A DNA stretch of 43,696 nucleotides from Nocardioides zeae. Lineage in GTDB: Bacteria; Actinomycetota; Actinomycetes; Propionibacteriales; Nocardioidaceae. The number at the start of each line of letters is the position of its first letter. Within the stretch, counting starts at the first letter, position 1. Positions 31,039-38,187 of the stretch are shown in pieces. The notes below the pieces were generated by a model that was not told the origin of the DNA, did not search any database, and saw only the letters and a program-made list of their open reading frames with translations. The DNA lies in contig NZ_JAAGXA010000023.1 in the NCBI RefSeq assembly GCF_010686755.1, positions 1 through 43,696 of the forward strand, given 5' to 3'. Position numbers and translations under genes: made by a program.

Positions 31039-32039
31039 CAGGAGCGCCCGGCGGCCTTGAGGTCGCGTCGCAGCTCGGGCGGCAGCGCGAAGATGAGCGA
31101 CTCCTCCGCCGTCTTCACGGCGCGGGCGTCGGGGTAGCCCCGCTCCGCGAGGAAGCCCAGCACCCCCTCGACGAGGTCCTCGGGCACGGAGGCGCCGGAG
31201 GTGACGCTGACCGTGGTGACGCCCTCGAGCCAGGCCTCGTCGATCTCGCTGGCGTCGTCCACGCGGTAGGACGCCTTCGCGCCGGCCTCCAGCGCGACCT
31301 CGACGAGGCGCACGGAGTTCGACGAGTTGGCCGAGCCGACCACGATCACCAGGTCGGCGCCCTGGCCGATCTCCTTGACGGCGACCTGGCGGTTCTGCGT
31401 CGCGTAGCAGATGTCGTCGGAGGGCGGGTCCTCCAGCTGCGGGAACTTCTCGCGCAGGCGGCGCACCGTCTCCATCGTCTCGTCGACGCTCAGCGTCGTC
31501 TGCGAGAGCCAGGAGAGCTTCGTGCCCTCGGGGAACTCGAGGCCCGCGACGTCGTCGGGCGTCTCGACGAGGGTGATGTGATCGGGGGCCTCGCCCGCCG
31601 TGCCCTCGACCTCCTCGTGGCCCTCGTGGCCGATGAGCAGGATGCGGTAGCCCTCGGCCGCGAACCGCCGCGCCTCGTGGTGCACCTTCGTCACGAGCGG
31701 GCACGTCGCGTCGATGGTCTTGAGGGAGCGCTCCGCGGCCTCGGCGTGGACCATCGGCGAGACGCCGTGGGCGGAGAACACGACGGTGGCGCCCTCGGGG
31801 ATCTCCTCGATCTCCTCGACGAAGATCGCGCCGCGCTCCTCCAGGGTGCTCACCACGTGCTTGTTGTGGACGATCTGCTTGCGCACGTAGACCGGCGCGC
31901 CGTAGAGGTCGAGGGCCTTCTCGACGGTGATGACGGCCCGGTCGACGCCGGCGCAGTAGCCGCGCGGAGCGGCGAGCAGCACGGCGCGCTCGGCGTCGTC
32001 GCGCGGCAGGAGTCGCGGCGTACCCAGGTCGGTGCTCAT
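31038..32039 (-). CDS. ispH: 4-hydroxy-3-methylbut-2-enyl diphosphate reductase
   Basis: This 333-residue [4Fe-4S] enzyme performs the last step of the MEP isoprenoid pathway, making IPP and DMAPP from HMBPP. The three cluster Cys are visible: Cys29 in Pro-Arg-Gly-Tyr-Cys-Ala-Gly-Val, one in Asp-Ala-Thr-Cys-Pro-Leu-Val-Thr-Lys-Val-His and one in Asp-Ile-Cys-Tyr-Ala-Thr-Gln-Asn-Arg-Gln. The Ser-Ala-His-Gly-Val-Ser and Gly-Ser-Ala-Asn-Ser-Ser-Asn-Ser substrate loops are complete. ATG at 32039; AGTCTA at 32048-32053 (TAGACT on the coding strand) lies eight bases upstream, so it is leaderless. It is divergent from xseA. Confidence 0.97.
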   Translation of the reverse strand: MSTDLGTPRLLPRDDAERAVLLAAPRGYCAGVDRAVITVEKALDLYGAPVYVRKQIVHNKHVVSTLEERGAIFVEEIEEIPEGATVVFSAHGVSPMVHAEAAERSLKTIDATCPLVTKVHHEARRFAAEGYRILLIGHEGHEEVEGTAGEAPDHITLVETPDDVAGLEFPEGTKLSWLSQTTLSVDETMETVRRLREKFPQLEDPPSDDICYATQNRQVAVKEIGQGADLVIVVGSANSSNSVRLVEVALEAGAKASYRVDDASEIDEAWLEGVTTVSVTSGASVPEDLVEGVLGFLAERGYPDARAVKTAEESLIFALPPELRRDLKAAGRS

Positions 32040-32095
32040 GGGGCCCGAGTCTAGGCGAGGGGGGCACGCGGGGCAGAACCGTCGGCGGCAGGCCC

Positions 32096-32101
32096 TAACC
32101 T
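32096..32101 (+). promoter_or_regulatory. -10 element of xseA (leaderless)
   Basis: TAACCT lies seven bases upstream of the GTG at 32109. This spacing, repeated in many genes of the window, decides the xseA start in favour of 32109 over a GTG at 32103. The ispH -10 element sits 42 bases away on the other strand, so the two promoters are back to back. Confidence 0.6.
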
Positions 32102-32108
32102 CGTGCGC

Positions 32109-33374
32109 GTGGCCCTGGAGACCTCCCTCGAGCAACCGGCCCCGGTGCGGCAGATCGCCACGGCGATCGCCGGCTGGGTCGACCGGCTCGGCGCGGTGTG
32201 GGTGGAGGGCCAGATCGCGCAGGTCAACCGTCGACCCGGGATGAGCACCGTGTTCATGGTGCTGCGCGACACCGTCGCCGACCTCTCGGTGACGCTCACG
32301 TGCTCGCGCACGCTCTTCGACAGCCTCAACCCGCCGCTCGTCGAGGGCGCCGGCGTGGTCGTCCACGCCAAGCCGTCGTTCTACGCCAACCGCGGCACGC
32401 TCTCGCTCGCCGCCCGCGAGATCCGCATGGTCGGGCTCGGCGAGCTGCTAGCACGGCTCGAGCGGCGCCGTCAGCTGCTCGCGGCCGAGGGGCTCTTCGC
32501 GCCCGACCTCAAGCGTCCGCTGCCGTTCCTGCCCGGCGTCGTCGGGCTCGTGACCGCGCCCGGCTCCGCGGCGGAGCGCGACGTGCTCGAGGTCGCCCGC
32601 CGGCGGTGGCCGGCGGTGAAGTTCACGGTGGCGTACGCCGCGATGCAGGGCCCACGCAGCGCCGGCGAGGTGATCGAGGCCGTCGAGCGGCTCGACCGCG
32701 ATCCGGCGGTCGAGGTCATCGTGGTGGCGCGGGGCGGCGGGTCGGTGGAGGACCTGCTGCCGTTCTCCGACGAGGGGCTCGTGCGGGCCGTGCACGCCGT
32801 GCGCACCCCGGTGGTCTCCGCCATCGGTCACGAGCCCGACTCCCCCCTGCTCGACCTCGTCGCCGACTGGCGTGCCGCGACGCCGACCGACGCCGCCAAG
32901 CGCGTCGTGCCCGACGTGGTCGAGGAGCAGCAGCAGGTGGCCGCCGCCCGCGACCGTGCGCGCCGGGTCCTGGCGCACTGGCTCGGGCGGGAGCAGGCGG
33001 CGCTCGACGCGCTCCGCTCGCGCCCGGCGATGGCCGACCCCCGCCACCTGCTCGACGTGCGTCGCGACGAGGTCACCGCCCTCCGCGACCGCGCCCGCGT
33101 CACGCTGCGTCACCGTCTCGACCGTGCCGGTGACGACGTCGAGCACCGCCGTGCCCGGGCCGAGGCGCTGTCGCCGCTCGCGACGCTCCGGCGGGGGTAC
33201 GCGGTGCTGCAGACCGCCGACGGGGCGGTCGTCACCTCGCTCGCCCAGACCGCGCCCGGCGCGGACGTCACGGTGCGGGTCGCCGACGGGCGCCTCCACG
33301 CGACGACGACGCGGCTCGAGCCGCTCGCCGACCCGACCCATCCGACCGAACCCGCGGAGGACGACGATGCCTGA
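32109..33374 (+). CDS. xseA: Exodeoxyribonuclease VII large subunit
   Basis: This is a 421-residue catalytic subunit of exonuclease VII, a metal-independent exonuclease for single-stranded DNA in the cytoplasm. An N-terminal OB fold (about 20-110: Val-Trp-Val-Glu-Gly-Gln-Ile ... Leu-Arg-Asp) is followed by the catalytic domain with Leu-Pro-Phe-Leu-Pro-Gly-Val-Val-Gly-Leu-Val-Thr and Val-Val-Ala-Arg-Gly-Gly-Gly-Ser-Val-Glu-Asp-Leu. Ser-Ala-Ile-Gly-His-Glu-Pro-Asp comes next, then coiled coil and the C-terminal Leu-Arg-Arg-Gly-Tyr-Ala-Val-Leu segment. The 3' end overlaps xseB by eight bases. Length and motifs are normal. Confidence 0.96.
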   Translation: MALETSLEQPAPVRQIATAIAGWVDRLGAVWVEGQIAQVNRRPGMSTVFMVLRDTVADLSVTLTCSRTLFDSLNPPLVEGAGVVVHAKPSFYANRGTLSLAAREIRMVGLGELLARLERRRQLLAAEGLFAPDLKRPLPFLPGVVGLVTAPGSAAERDVLEVARRRWPAVKFTVAYAAMQGPRSAGEVIEAVERLDRDPAVEVIVVARGGGSVEDLLPFSDEGLVRAVHAVRTPVVSAIGHEPDSPLLDLVADWRAATPTDAAKRVVPDVVEEQQQVAAARDRARRVLAHWLGREQAALDALRSRPAMADPRHLLDVRRDEVTALRDRARVTLRHRLDRAGDDVEHRRARAEALSPLATLRRGYAVLQTADGAVVTSLAQTAPGADVTVRVADGRLHATTTRLEPLADPTHPTEPAEDDDA

Positions 33375-33585
33375 GAAGACCGGCACGAGCGAGAGCCTGT
33401 CCTACGAGAAGGCCCGTGACGAGCTCGTCGACGTCGTCCGGCGTCTGGAGAGCGGCGGCACGACCCTCGAGGAGTCGCTCGCCCTGTGGGAGCGCGCCGA
33501 GCTGCTGGCCCGCACCTGCCAGACCTGGCTCGACGGCGCCCGCGAGCGTCTCGACGCCGCGGTGGGCGCCGACACCGACGACTGA
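33367..33585 (+). CDS. xseB: Exodeoxyribonuclease VII small subunit
   Basis: This is a 72-residue helical protein that assembles on the coiled coil of XseA. The family pattern Ser-Tyr-Glu-Lys-Ala-Arg-Asp-Glu-Leu-Val ... Val-Arg-Arg-Leu-Glu-Ser-Gly-Gly-Thr-Thr-Leu-Glu-Glu-Ser-Leu is complete. ATG at 33367 lies inside the end of xseA with GAGGACGACG upstream, so translation is coupled. The acidic C-terminus ends nine bases past the last conserved helix. Confidence 0.95.
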   Translation: MPEKTGTSESLSYEKARDELVDVVRRLESGGTTLEESLALWERAELLARTCQTWLDGARERLDAAVGADTDD

Positions 33586-33589
33586 GCGC

Positions 33590-34678
33590 TCAGGCCCGCG
33601 CCCGCACGACCCCGAGCACGATCTCCGGGTGGTCGGTGGTGAGGCCGTCGACGCCGGCGTCGAGGAAGGCGCTCGCCTCGGCGGCGAGGTCACCGAACGC
33701 CGCCTCGTCGGCCGGGTCGGTCGACGACCGCAGGTCGGCGGGCAGGAACCGGTTCTCGGCCCGCAGGGTCCAGACCTGCACGGTCAGCCAGCGCCGGTGG
33801 GCGTCCCGCACGAGCGGGGTCGGCGCCCCAAGCCCGCCGTCCGGCCCCGGCGCCAGCACCAGGGCCTTGGCGACGCCGATCCCGTCGGCGTACTCCTCGA
33901 TGCGTGCGAGGCCCTCGGGGGTGGCCATGGCGGCGTACGTCGCGGGCACGCCCGCGAGGTGCGCGTCGGGCGGCGACGGGGTCGCCGCGTCGAGCAGCTG
34001 CACCACCTGCACGCGGGTGCGCCGCGCGAGGCGGCGGAGCACCTCGACCTCGAAGGACATGACGGTGACCCGGGCCCGCGGGTGGTCGAGGTCGTGGCGC
34101 CGCAGCGTGTCGAGGAGGGCGCCCTCGTAGTCGAGCCCACGGCTGCGGGCGTGCTCGACGTGCTTGAGCTCGAGCATGATGCCCACGCCGCGACCGCGGC
34201 GCACCGACTCGGCCTCGACCATGGCGAGCACCTCGGTCAGCGTCGGCACGCCCTCCTGCCCGTCGTGGGCAGCGGAGGAGGGGCGCAGGTGGGGGAAGCG
34301 CTCCCGTGCCGTCAGCGTCTTGATCTCCGCGACGGTCAGGTCCTCGGCGAACCACCCGTCGCAGGGCTCCCCGTCGACGAGCCGCCGCGTGCGCCGGTGG
34401 GCGAGCTCCGGCCGTGCAGCGACGTCGGTCGTGACCGACAGCTCGTTCTCGTGGCGGGCGACGAGCACGCCGTCGGCGGTGCAGACGAGGTCGAGCTCGA
34501 TGTCGTCGACGCCGCAGCGGATGGCCGTGCGGTAGGCCTCGAGCGTGTGCTCGGGGCGCCAGCCGGAGGCGCCGCGGTGGGCGGTGACACCCGGCGTGAC
34601 GACGAGGCTGGGTCGGGTCCGCGACCGGGTGGCGAGGGTGACCGTCACGCGTTCGAGCGCACCAGCCGCGAGCGACAC
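33590..34678 (-). CDS. Glycerophosphodiester phosphodiesterase family protein
   Basis: This is a 362-residue TIM-barrel phosphodiesterase. His34-Arg-Gly-Ala-Ser begins the catalytic strand, followed by Arg-Pro-Glu-His-Thr-Leu-Glu-Ala-Tyr (Glu in the metal site; the usual Asn is His). Then come Asp-Asp-Ile-Glu-Leu-Asp-Leu-Val (metal Glu/Asp), Val-Ala-Arg-His-Glu (second catalytic His) and Ile-Met-Leu-Glu-Leu-Lys-His. The barrel ends with Val-Asp-Gly-Leu-Thr-Thr-Asp-His-Pro. It probably hydrolyses glycerophosphodiesters to glycerol-3-phosphate and an alcohol. No clear signal peptide is seen, so it is likely cytoplasmic. The start is uncertain: GTG at 34678 is used, and another GTG 30 bases in would also work. 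It ends five bases from xseB. Confidence 0.88.
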   Translation of the reverse strand: MSLAAGALERVTVTLATRSRTRPSLVVTPGVTAHRGASGWRPEHTLEAYRTAIRCGVDDIELDLVCTADGVLVARHENELSVTTDVAARPELAHRRTRRLVDGEPCDGWFAEDLTVAEIKTLTARERFPHLRPSSAAHDGQEGVPTLTEVLAMVEAESVRRGRGVGIMLELKHVEHARSRGLDYEGALLDTLRRHDLDHPRARVTVMSFEVEVLRRLARRTRVQVVQLLDAATPSPPDAHLAGVPATYAAMATPEGLARIEEYADGIGVAKALVLAPGPDGGLGAPTPLVRDAHRRWLTVQVWTLRAENRFLPADLRSSTDPADEAAFGDLAAEASAFLDAGVDGLTTDHPEIVLGVVRARA

Positions 34679-34707
34679 CCGTCCGACGTCCAGGTGTCGC
34701 CCAGGTG

Positions 34708-35343
34708 TCAGGAGGTGGGCGGCTCCGCGTCGCCCGGCTCGGACTGCTCCGGCTGTCCGGACTGCTCGGACTGCTCGGACTGCTCGGACTGCTCCGCCTC
34801 GCTGGCGGCCAGCGCGGCGCGGAAGGCGTCGAGCGCGTCGTACCCCGCCCGCGTCAGCTCCCAGACCCCCGGCCCGCCGGAGCGCAGCAGCCCGGCGTCG
34901 ACCATCGCGCGCCGTTCCTTCTGGGCGGCGGTGCGCCAGCGCAGCTCGCCGCTGGGGCCGACGGCCAGGTCGTCGCGCTGGAGCACGTCGGCCATGCGGC
35001 GGGCGAGCGCGTCGAGCGCGGGCTCCCGCTCGATGCGGCCGTCGGCCGCGGCGACCACGGACAGCAGGTAGGGGCGGTAGGCCGCCTGGGGCGTGCGCCC
35101 GGGCTTCGTGATCGGCGACCGCCGCACGGGCGCCGGGGCCGGGGTGCCCGGCACGCGGGCCCCGCTCGGTCGGGCCACGGACGACCGCACCCCGGTCGCC
35201 GGGGTGCCCGGCTCGGTCACCCGCGACGTGCGCACCCGCGACGCCTTCGGCTCGGGGGCCGGCGGCGGAGGAGGCGGAGGCGCACCGTGGGGGCAGCTGA
35301 TCAAGGACATGTCACAGTGGTCGCACCACGCCTCCGAGCTCAC
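34708..35343 (-). CDS. Zinc-ribbon protein with winged-helix-like C-terminus, unknown function
   Basis: This is a 211-residue protein. It starts with a small Cys cluster (Trp-Cys-Asp-His-Cys ... Ile-Ser-Cys-Pro-His-Gly, residues 6-18) suited to one zinc, then a Pro-rich, basic low-complexity region (20-90). A helical domain at about 91-180 ends in Arg-Arg-Ala-Met-Val-Asp-Ala-Gly-Leu-Leu-Arg ... Gly-Val-Trp-Glu-Leu-Thr-Arg-Ala-Gly-Tyr-Asp-Ala, which resembles the winged-helix of Mrr-type N-terminal domains. A tail of repeated Glu-Gln-Ser triplets follows. GTG at 35343 is preferred to 35352 because ACCTTA at 35351-35356 (TAAGGT on the coding strand) is a -10 element seven bases upstream. Function is unknown; DNA binding is a guess. 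Confidence 0.72.
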   Translation of the reverse strand: MSSEAWCDHCDMSLISCPHGAPPPPPPPAPEPKASRVRTSRVTEPGTPATGVRSSVARPSGARVPGTPAPAPVRRSPITKPGRTPQAAYRPYLLSVVAAADGRIEREPALDALARRMADVLQRDDLAVGPSGELRWRTAAQKERRAMVDAGLLRSGGPGVWELTRAGYDALDAFRAALAASEAEQSEQSEQSEQSGQPEQSEPGDAEPPTS

Positions 35344-35400
35344 GGTGCCCACCTTAGAGCGCCCGAGCGGACACGTTCCAAGCCGGCGCAGCCGCGACGC

Positions 35401-35430
35401 TTGTCACCGTGACAGCAGTGCTGTCATGGT
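35401..35430 (+). promoter_or_regulatory. Promoter with two overlapping palindromic operators
   Basis: TTGTCA at 35401-35406 is a good -35 and CATGGT at 35425-35430 a plausible -10 (18-base spacer), six bases before the ATG at 35437. Two perfect palindromes overlap the promoter: TGTCACCGTGACA (35402-35414) and TGACAGCAGTGCTGTCA (35410-35426). They share TGACA. A dimeric repressor bound there would block polymerase. The TGTCA half-site occurs four times in alternating orientation. No regulator gene lies next to it. Confidence 0.6.
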
Positions 35431-35436
35431 GGCGCC

Positions 35437-36483
35437 ATGACACTGCGTATCGCGACCCTGCTGAACTACTCCGGCAATCCCCGCGACGCGGCCGACCAGG
35501 TCGCTGCCTGGGAGAAGGCCGGGCTCGACTCCGTGTGGGTCCCGGAGGCGTACGGCTTCGACTCGCCCACGCTGATGGGCTACCTGGCCGCGAAGACCGA
35601 GACCGTGAAGATCGGCTCGGGCATCCTCAACATCTTCTCGCGCACCCCCGGCGCGCTGCTGCAGACGGCGGCCGGCCTCGACAACGTCTCCGGCGGACGC
35701 GCGATCCTCGGCCTCGGTGCCTCCGGCCCGCAGGTCATCGAGGGCTTCCACGGCGTGCCGTACGAGAAGCCGCTCGGCCGCACCCGTGAGGTCGTCGACA
35801 TCGTGCGCCGGGGGCTGCGCCGCGAGCCGTTGGAGAACGACGGCATCGTGAAGCTGCCGCTCACCAAGGAGCAGGGTGGCGTGACGGGTCTCGGCAAGCC
35901 GCTGAAGATCCTGACGAAGCCGGAGCGCTCGTCCATCCCGATCTGGATCGCCGCGCTGGGCCCGAAGAACGTCGAGCACACGGCGGAGTACGCCGACGGC
36001 TGGATCCCCCACCTCTTCCACCCCGAGAAGGCGAAGGACGTGTGGGGCGAGTCGCTCGCGAAGGGCGCCGCCAAGCGCCCCGAGGAGCTCGGCACCCTGC
36101 AGGTCATGGCCGGCGGCCTCGTCGCCATCGGCGAGGGCGAGGAGACGCGGGCGGCGCTCGACCTCGCGCGACCGATGTTCGCCCTGTACGTCGGCGGGAT
36201 GGGCGCCAAGGGCAAGAACTTCTACAACGACGTCGCGCGGGCCTACGGCTACGAGGAGGAGGCGGAGAAGATCCAGGACCTCTACCTGTCGGGCAAGAAG
36301 CGCGAGGCCGAGGCCCTCGTCCCGACCGAGTGGCTCGAGGCCGCGAACCTGATCGGTCCGGCGTCGTACGTGAAGGAGCGCCTCGCCGCGTTCGAGGCGG
36401 CGGGCGTCACGGACCTCAACGTCATCCCCGCCACGGCCGACCCGACGGCCACGATCGCGGAGCTCAAGGAGCTCATCGGCTGA
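35437..36483 (+). CDS. F420-dependent luciferase-like oxidoreductase
   Basis: This 348-residue TIM-barrel enzyme of the LLM class probably uses coenzyme F420. The N-terminus Leu-Arg-Ile-Ala-Thr-Leu-Leu-Asn-Tyr-Ser and Val-Trp-Val-Pro-Glu-Ala-Tyr-Gly-Phe-Asp-Ser-Pro are characteristic of the actinobacterial F420 branch, as are Lys-Ile-Gly-Ser-Gly-Ile-Leu-Asn-Ile-Phe-Ser-Arg-Thr-Pro and Leu-Gly-Leu-Gly-Ala-Ser-Gly-Pro-Gln-Val-Ile-Glu-Gly. The substrate is unknown; relatives oxidise or reduce secondary alcohols, ketones or unsaturated acids. It is a single gene controlled by a palindromic promoter, and it runs convergent with the LigD polymerase gene. Confidence 0.87.
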   Translation: MTLRIATLLNYSGNPRDAADQVAAWEKAGLDSVWVPEAYGFDSPTLMGYLAAKTETVKIGSGILNIFSRTPGALLQTAAGLDNVSGGRAILGLGASGPQVIEGFHGVPYEKPLGRTREVVDIVRRGLRREPLENDGIVKLPLTKEQGGVTGLGKPLKILTKPERSSIPIWIAALGPKNVEHTAEYADGWIPHLFHPEKAKDVWGESLAKGAAKRPEELGTLQVMAGGLVAIGEGEETRAALDLARPMFALYVGGMGAKGKNFYNDVARAYGYEEEAEKIQDLYLSGKKREAEALVPTEWLEAANLIGPASYVKERLAAFEAAGVTDLNVIPATADPTATIAELKELIG

Positions 36484-36498
36484 CCGCCGGACCGGCGC

Positions 36499-37449
36499 TC
36501 ACCCCGCTGCGAAGAGGTCCCCCTGGGCCTCGACCCGCGCCAGCACCTCGCTCGAGGTGAGCTGGTCGATGTCGAGGGGGTCCTCCGCACCGGCCACGAC
36601 CTCGTCCCACGTGAGGGGCGCGGCGACGTAGGGCCGGTCGCGTCCCCGGAGGGAGTAGGGCGCGACGGTGGTCTTCGAGCCGGCGTTCTGCGACCAGTCG
36701 AGGAACACCTTGCCGCCGCGCCGCTGCTTCGTCATCGACGCCGTGACCAGGCCGGGGTGGTCGCGCTGCAGCTGCTCGGCGACCTCGCGGGCCAGGTCGG
36801 TCGACTCGTGGCTGTCCGCCGGTGCCTCTCCTCGGGGCAGGCCGTCGAGCGCTGCGTACAGGTGGAGGCCCTTGCTGCCGCTCAGCACGGGGGTGGCCTC
36901 GAGCCCCCGGTCCGCGAGCAGGCCACGCACCAGCAGGGCCACCTCGCAGCACTCCCCCAGCCCGGCGGGCTCGCCCGGGTCGAGGTCGATGACGATGCGG
37001 TCGGGCCGGCGGGAGCGGCCGCTGCGGCCCACGCGCCACTGGTGCACGTGCAGCTCCAGGGCCGCCAGGTTGACGACCCACGTGAGCGTCGCGAGGTCGT
37101 CGATCACGGGGAAGACCAGCGTGCCCTCCTGCGCCTCCTCCCCGGTCGACCGCGACCGCCGCGACCCCGTCGTCGACACCTCGGCGGTGCGCACCCAGGA
37201 CGGCGTGCCCGTCGGTGCGTTCTTCTCGAAGAAGCTCGGCCTGCCGGTGCCGTGGGGCCAGCGCACCCGGGTCACGGCACGGTCCCGCAGCTGCGGCAGC
37301 AGCACCGGCGCGATGCGCGCGTAGTAGTCGAGCACCTCGCCCTTCGTGGTGCCCGTGGACGGGTAGAGCACCTTCTCCAGGTTCGTCAGGCGCAGCACGC
37401 GGCCCTCGACGTCGACCCTGACCTCGGTCCCCTCGCCCTGTGCCGGCAC
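36499..37449 (-). CDS. LigD polymerase-domain protein (NHEJ primase-polymerase)
   Basis: This 316-residue protein of the archaeo-eukaryotic primase family fills gaps in non-homologous end joining. Leu-Thr-Asn-Leu-Glu-Lys-Val-Leu-Tyr-Pro and Val-Arg-Trp-Pro-His-Gly-Thr are N-terminal hallmarks. The catalytic Asp pair is in Val-Ile-Asp-Leu-Asp-Pro-Gly, followed by Leu-Ser-Gly-Ser-Lys-Gly-Leu-His and Met-Thr-Lys-Gln-Arg-Arg-Gly-Gly-Lys-Val-Phe-Leu-Asp-Trp-Ser-Gln-Asn. It is a stand-alone polymerase module: ligase and phosphoesterase domains found in mycobacterial LigD are missing, with the ligase encoded two genes upstream. The start is GTG, with CAGACT seven bases upstream as a possible internal -10 element. 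Confidence 0.93.
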   Translation of the reverse strand: MPAQGEGTEVRVDVEGRVLRLTNLEKVLYPSTGTTKGEVLDYYARIAPVLLPQLRDRAVTRVRWPHGTGRPSFFEKNAPTGTPSWVRTAEVSTTGSRRSRSTGEEAQEGTLVFPVIDDLATLTWVVNLAALELHVHQWRVGRSGRSRRPDRIVIDLDPGEPAGLGECCEVALLVRGLLADRGLEATPVLSGSKGLHLYAALDGLPRGEAPADSHESTDLAREVAEQLQRDHPGLVTASMTKQRRGGKVFLDWSQNAGSKTTVAPYSLRGRDRPYVAAPLTWDEVVAGAEDPLDIDQLTSSEVLARVEAQGDLFAAG

Positions 37450-37467
37450 GGCGTCGAGTCTGCCCGA

Positions 37468-38187
37468 TCAGCCCGCGCCGATGGTGACGACCGGCACGGC
37501 GGCGGGCTGCAGCTCCCGCATCACCGCGCCCATCATCACGCGCGGCACGCTGACGCAGCCCGCCGTGGCACCCCGGCCGTTGACGTGGAGGAAGATCGCG
37601 CCGCCGCGGTGGCGCACCGGGGAGGCGTAGTTGAAGTCGAGCACGGCGGACATCTCGTACTGGTCGCCGTAGTCGACGAGGTGCTCGGAGCCCGCGGTCG
37701 TGAAGCCGCCCGAGGAACGCTTGCGGAAGCGGTTGTAGAAGCGCGAGTCGTTGTCGAGCACCCAGTAGTCGCCCGTGACCATCGTCAGGTAGGGCATCCG
37801 CCACGCGGTCGAGCGGTTCCACCGGCCGAACGTGAAGGGGATCCCGTAGGTGCCCATCGGCGTCGTGCCGCTGCCCTGGCGACGCGAGCCGGGCGAGACC
37901 AGCCCGCCGTAGCCGATGCGCCCGTCCGTCGTGCTGAACTCGCTGCGCCACCGGCCGTCCACCAGGCGCCAGAACGCGACGCGCGCCTTGTAGCCGCTCG
38001 TGCGGTTGCACGTCACCACCTGGGTGGTGCCGGCGCGGAGCGCGACGGGCATGTTGTCGAGCCGGACGGTGCCGACGGCCGCGCTCGCCGCCGTGGCGGG
38101 GACCGGGCGCAGGAGCCCGGTGAGCGTCAGGGCGCCCACCGAGGCGAGCACCGCGCGCCGGGACGCGTCGTAGGGGTGGGTCGTCAC
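37468..38187 (-). CDS. L,D-transpeptidase-like exported protein
   Basis: This is a 239-residue protein. It has a Tat-like signal with Ser-Arg-Arg-Ala-Val-Leu at about 9-14 and a cleavage region Ala-Thr-Ala-Ala-Ser-Ala near residue 36. The C-terminal half has the YkuD-type active site: Ile-Phe-Leu-His-Val followed by Ala-Thr-Ala-Gly-Cys-Val-Ser-Val-Pro, with the catalytic Cys. Upstream, Gly-Thr-Thr-Pro-Met-Gly-Thr-Tyr matches the family strand. These enzymes form or edit 3-3 peptidoglycan cross-links or attach proteins. Its GTG overlaps the stop of the NHEJ ligase gene by four bases, and 18 bases separate its stop from the LigD polymerase gene, an unexpected place for a cell-wall enzyme. Confidence 0.85.
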   Translation of the reverse strand: MTTHPYDASRRAVLASVGALTLTGLLRPVPATAASAAVGTVRLDNMPVALRAGTTQVVTCNRTSGYKARVAFWRLVDGRWRSEFSTTDGRIGYGGLVSPGSRRQGSGTTPMGTYGIPFTFGRWNRSTAWRMPYLTMVTGDYWVLDNDSRFYNRFRKRSSGGFTTAGSEHLVDYGDQYEMSAVLDFNYASPVRHRGGAIFLHVNGRGATAGCVSVPRVMMGAVMRELQPAAVPVVTIGAG

